Source: Mitsuaria chitosanitabida ATCC BAA-476 = NBRC 102408
Lineage (GTDB): Bacteria > Pseudomonadota > Gammaproteobacteria > Burkholderiales > Burkholderiaceae_C
Reading direction: 5' to 3'
Length of the DNA: 64,000 nucleotides
NCBI RefSeq assembly: GCF_001598255.1
Contig: NZ_BCYP01000039.1
Span: 62,001 to 126,000 of the forward strand
Shown: piece after piece, positions 62,899 to 64,000 of the stretch
Position numbering within the stretch: position 1 is the stretch's first letter
Layout of the letters: every line of letters begins with the position of its first letter
Translations under genes and position numbers: made by a program
Notes under the pieces: model-generated
The model's input: only the letters and a program-made list of their open reading frames with translations
Database searches by the model: none
What the model was told of the DNA's origin: nothing

Positions 62899-64000
62899 TC
62901 ACTGCGCGCCGGCGCCCTGCGGCACAGCCTCGCCCTCGCCCGGGGGCTTGTCCGCGGGCGCGTCGCGGCCACCCAGCAGCGTCTTGCCGATGAAGCCGCC
63001 ATCGGCCGGCGGCGGGGCGATGATCACCTGCACCTTGTCCGACAGCTTGTCCGCCATCGCCTTCTGGATCAGCAGCGGGTGGCGGCTCAGCAGCGCGCCC
63101 TCGGCGGCCATCTGCTCGACCGCGACCTTGCCGATGCGCGTCTGCCGATAAGCCTCGGCGTCGGCCAGCTTCTCGCGCGCCTTGGCCTCGCCGTCGGCCT
63201 CGATGCCCCGCGCCTGCGCGTTGCCCTCGGCCATGCGCACGCGCGCGACGCGTTCGGCCTCGGCCTCCAGCTGGCGCTGCTCCACCTGGCGCTGCTTGAA
63301 GGGCAGGACGTGCTTCATCGCCTCCTCCTGGCCCTTGGCGGCGATGACCTGCTCCCGCGCCGACGCCTCGGCGGCGGTCTCGCGGCGCACCTTGTCGGCG
63401 GCCGCCTCCAGCTCCGTCTGCTTGACCTGCTTCTCCTTGAGCTCCAGCGTGTAGCGCATCTTCTCGGTCGCCAGCCCCTCCGACAGCAGGCGCTCCAGGC
63501 CCTGGCGGTACTCGGCGGGCAGGTCCACGTTGCCGATCTCCAGCCCGCGCAGCACGATGCCGTCGGCGGCCAGCTTGCGGCGCAGCTCCCCCTCGAGCGC
63601 CGCCTGGATCGGACCGCGCTGGGTCGAGAAGATCTCCCGCACCGTGTGCGTCGCGATCTGGCGATAGACGATGCCCTGCAGCGCCGGGGCGATGACCTCG
63701 CCCTCGATGTCCTCCGGCAGCGAGGCGGCCAGCTGCGGCAGGCGCGTCGCGTCCACCGTCCAGCGCACCGTCAGGTCCAGGCCCAGCGACAGACCCTCGA
63801 CCGATTGCAGCGGGGCCTCGCCGTCGGCACGGGCGAAGCGGGTCGGGTGGTAGCTGCGATCGCGCAGCGGCAGATCGCGGACCTCGTGCAGACCCGGGAT
63901 GGCGAGCATCGATCCCCCGTGGGCGATCGACTGGCCGCCGGTCAGCGCGTTGGTCCGCAGGCTGACCTCGCCGCGCGGCACCTCATGGACAGGCGGATGC
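62899..64000 (-). CDS. SPFH/band-7 domain protein, N-terminus outside window
   Basis: At least 366 residues; the frame is open to the right window edge, so the start and probable N-terminal membrane anchor are missing. The visible part begins VPRGEVSLRTNALTGG, typical of prohibitin-like SPFH domains, followed by VRWTVDATRLPQLAASLPED and VREIFSTQRGPIQAALEGELR. From about 190 to 300 it is a long charged coiled coil (EKMRYTLELKEKQVKQTELE, then EAEAERVARVRMAEGNAQA). It ends in a Gly/Pro-rich tail. Such proteins scaffold membrane microdomains or control membrane proteases. Probably co-transcribed with the secreted hypothetical downstream. Confidence 0.88.
   Translation of the reverse strand, partial: HPPVHEVPRGEVSLRTNALTGGQSIAHGGSMLAIPGLHEVRDLPLRDRSYHPTRFARADGEAPLQSVEGLSLGLDLTVRWTVDATRLPQLAASLPEDIEGEVIAPALQGIVYRQIATHTVREIFSTQRGPIQAALEGELRRKLAADGIVLRGLEIGNVDLPAEYRQGLERLLSEGLATEKMRYTLELKEKQVKQTELEAAADKVRRETAAEASAREQVIAAKGQEEAMKHVLPFKQRQVEQRQLEAEAERVARVRMAEGNAQARGIEADGEAKAREKLADAEAYRQTRIGKVAVEQMAAEGALLSRHPLLIQKAMADKLSDKVQVIIAPPPADGGFIGKTLLGGRDAPADKPPGEGEAVPQGAGAQ

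Overview
The window is a gene-dense, very GC-rich bacterial chromosome segment with strong G/C bias at third codon positions. Gene content and order point to a betaproteobacterium of the order Burkholderiales, probably near Roseateles, Mitsuaria or Rubrivivax. The indicators are hpf-ptsN-hprK, fur / bamE-dapB, leuS-lptE-holA, thiL-pgpA-pncC, lptD-surA-ksgA with amgK divergent, metX-metW, and a malic enzyme fused to a phosphotransacetylase-like domain. The taxonomic call is inferred from family knowledge, not from a search. I saw no insertion sequences, prophage, CRISPR array or integrase; this is core chromosome with a few accessory genes.

Layout. 1-1.3 kb: end of an NtrY-type kinase, an NtrX-like regulator without the AAA+ domain, and tRNA-Phe. 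1.4-5.2 kb: exported truncated haemoglobin, DUF3034-type barrel protein, glyoxalase I, ferritin-like diiron protein and an exported glutathione peroxidase. 5.2-9.6 kb: a non-coding stretch with a possible small RNA, corA, then hpf, ptsN and hprK. 9.6-20.2 kb: fur diverging from bamE-dapB-exbB-exbD-leuS-lptE-holA, followed by a cupredoxin-like protein paired with a GGDEF/EAL protein. 20.2-25.7 kb (minus strand): a secreted hypothetical, pncC, pgpA, thiL and a FixL/FixJ-like two-component pair. 26-31.8 kb: maeB, an orphan barstar, ksgA and surA. 31.8-35.5 kb: lptD and amgK. 35.5-40.2 kb: LysR regulator, M20 peptidase, lipase-like hydrolase and aspartoacylase-like protein. 40.2-42.1 kb: metW and metX behind a SAM-II-type riboswitch and an intrinsic terminator. 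42.2-46.3 kb: sppA, two glutathione transferases and an acetyltransferase. 46.4-49.2 kb: a 953-residue lipoprotein joining a polysaccharide deacetylase, a caspase-like peptidase and TPRs. 49.3-57.5 kb: purB, ilvD, an outer-membrane barrel, an RstBA-like pair, an acetyltransferase and pyrF. 57.7-64 kb: a large hybrid kinase, a secreted hypothetical and an SPFH/band-7 protein cut by the window end.

Shared themes. Envelope biogenesis dominates (bamE, lptE, lptD, surA, exbBD, sppA, amgK, pgpA, SPFH protein, deacetylase-caspase lipoprotein). Signal transduction is next (four two-component systems or parts of them and a c-di-GMP protein). Housekeeping metabolism of lysine, methionine, branched-chain amino acids, purines, pyrimidines and thiamine makes up most of the rest. 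The features most worth follow-up are the deacetylase-caspase-TPR lipoprotein, the SAM-II riboswitch with its attenuator, the copper-protein/c-di-GMP pair, the orphan barstar, and the candidate CU-rich small RNA near 5.5-5.67 kb.
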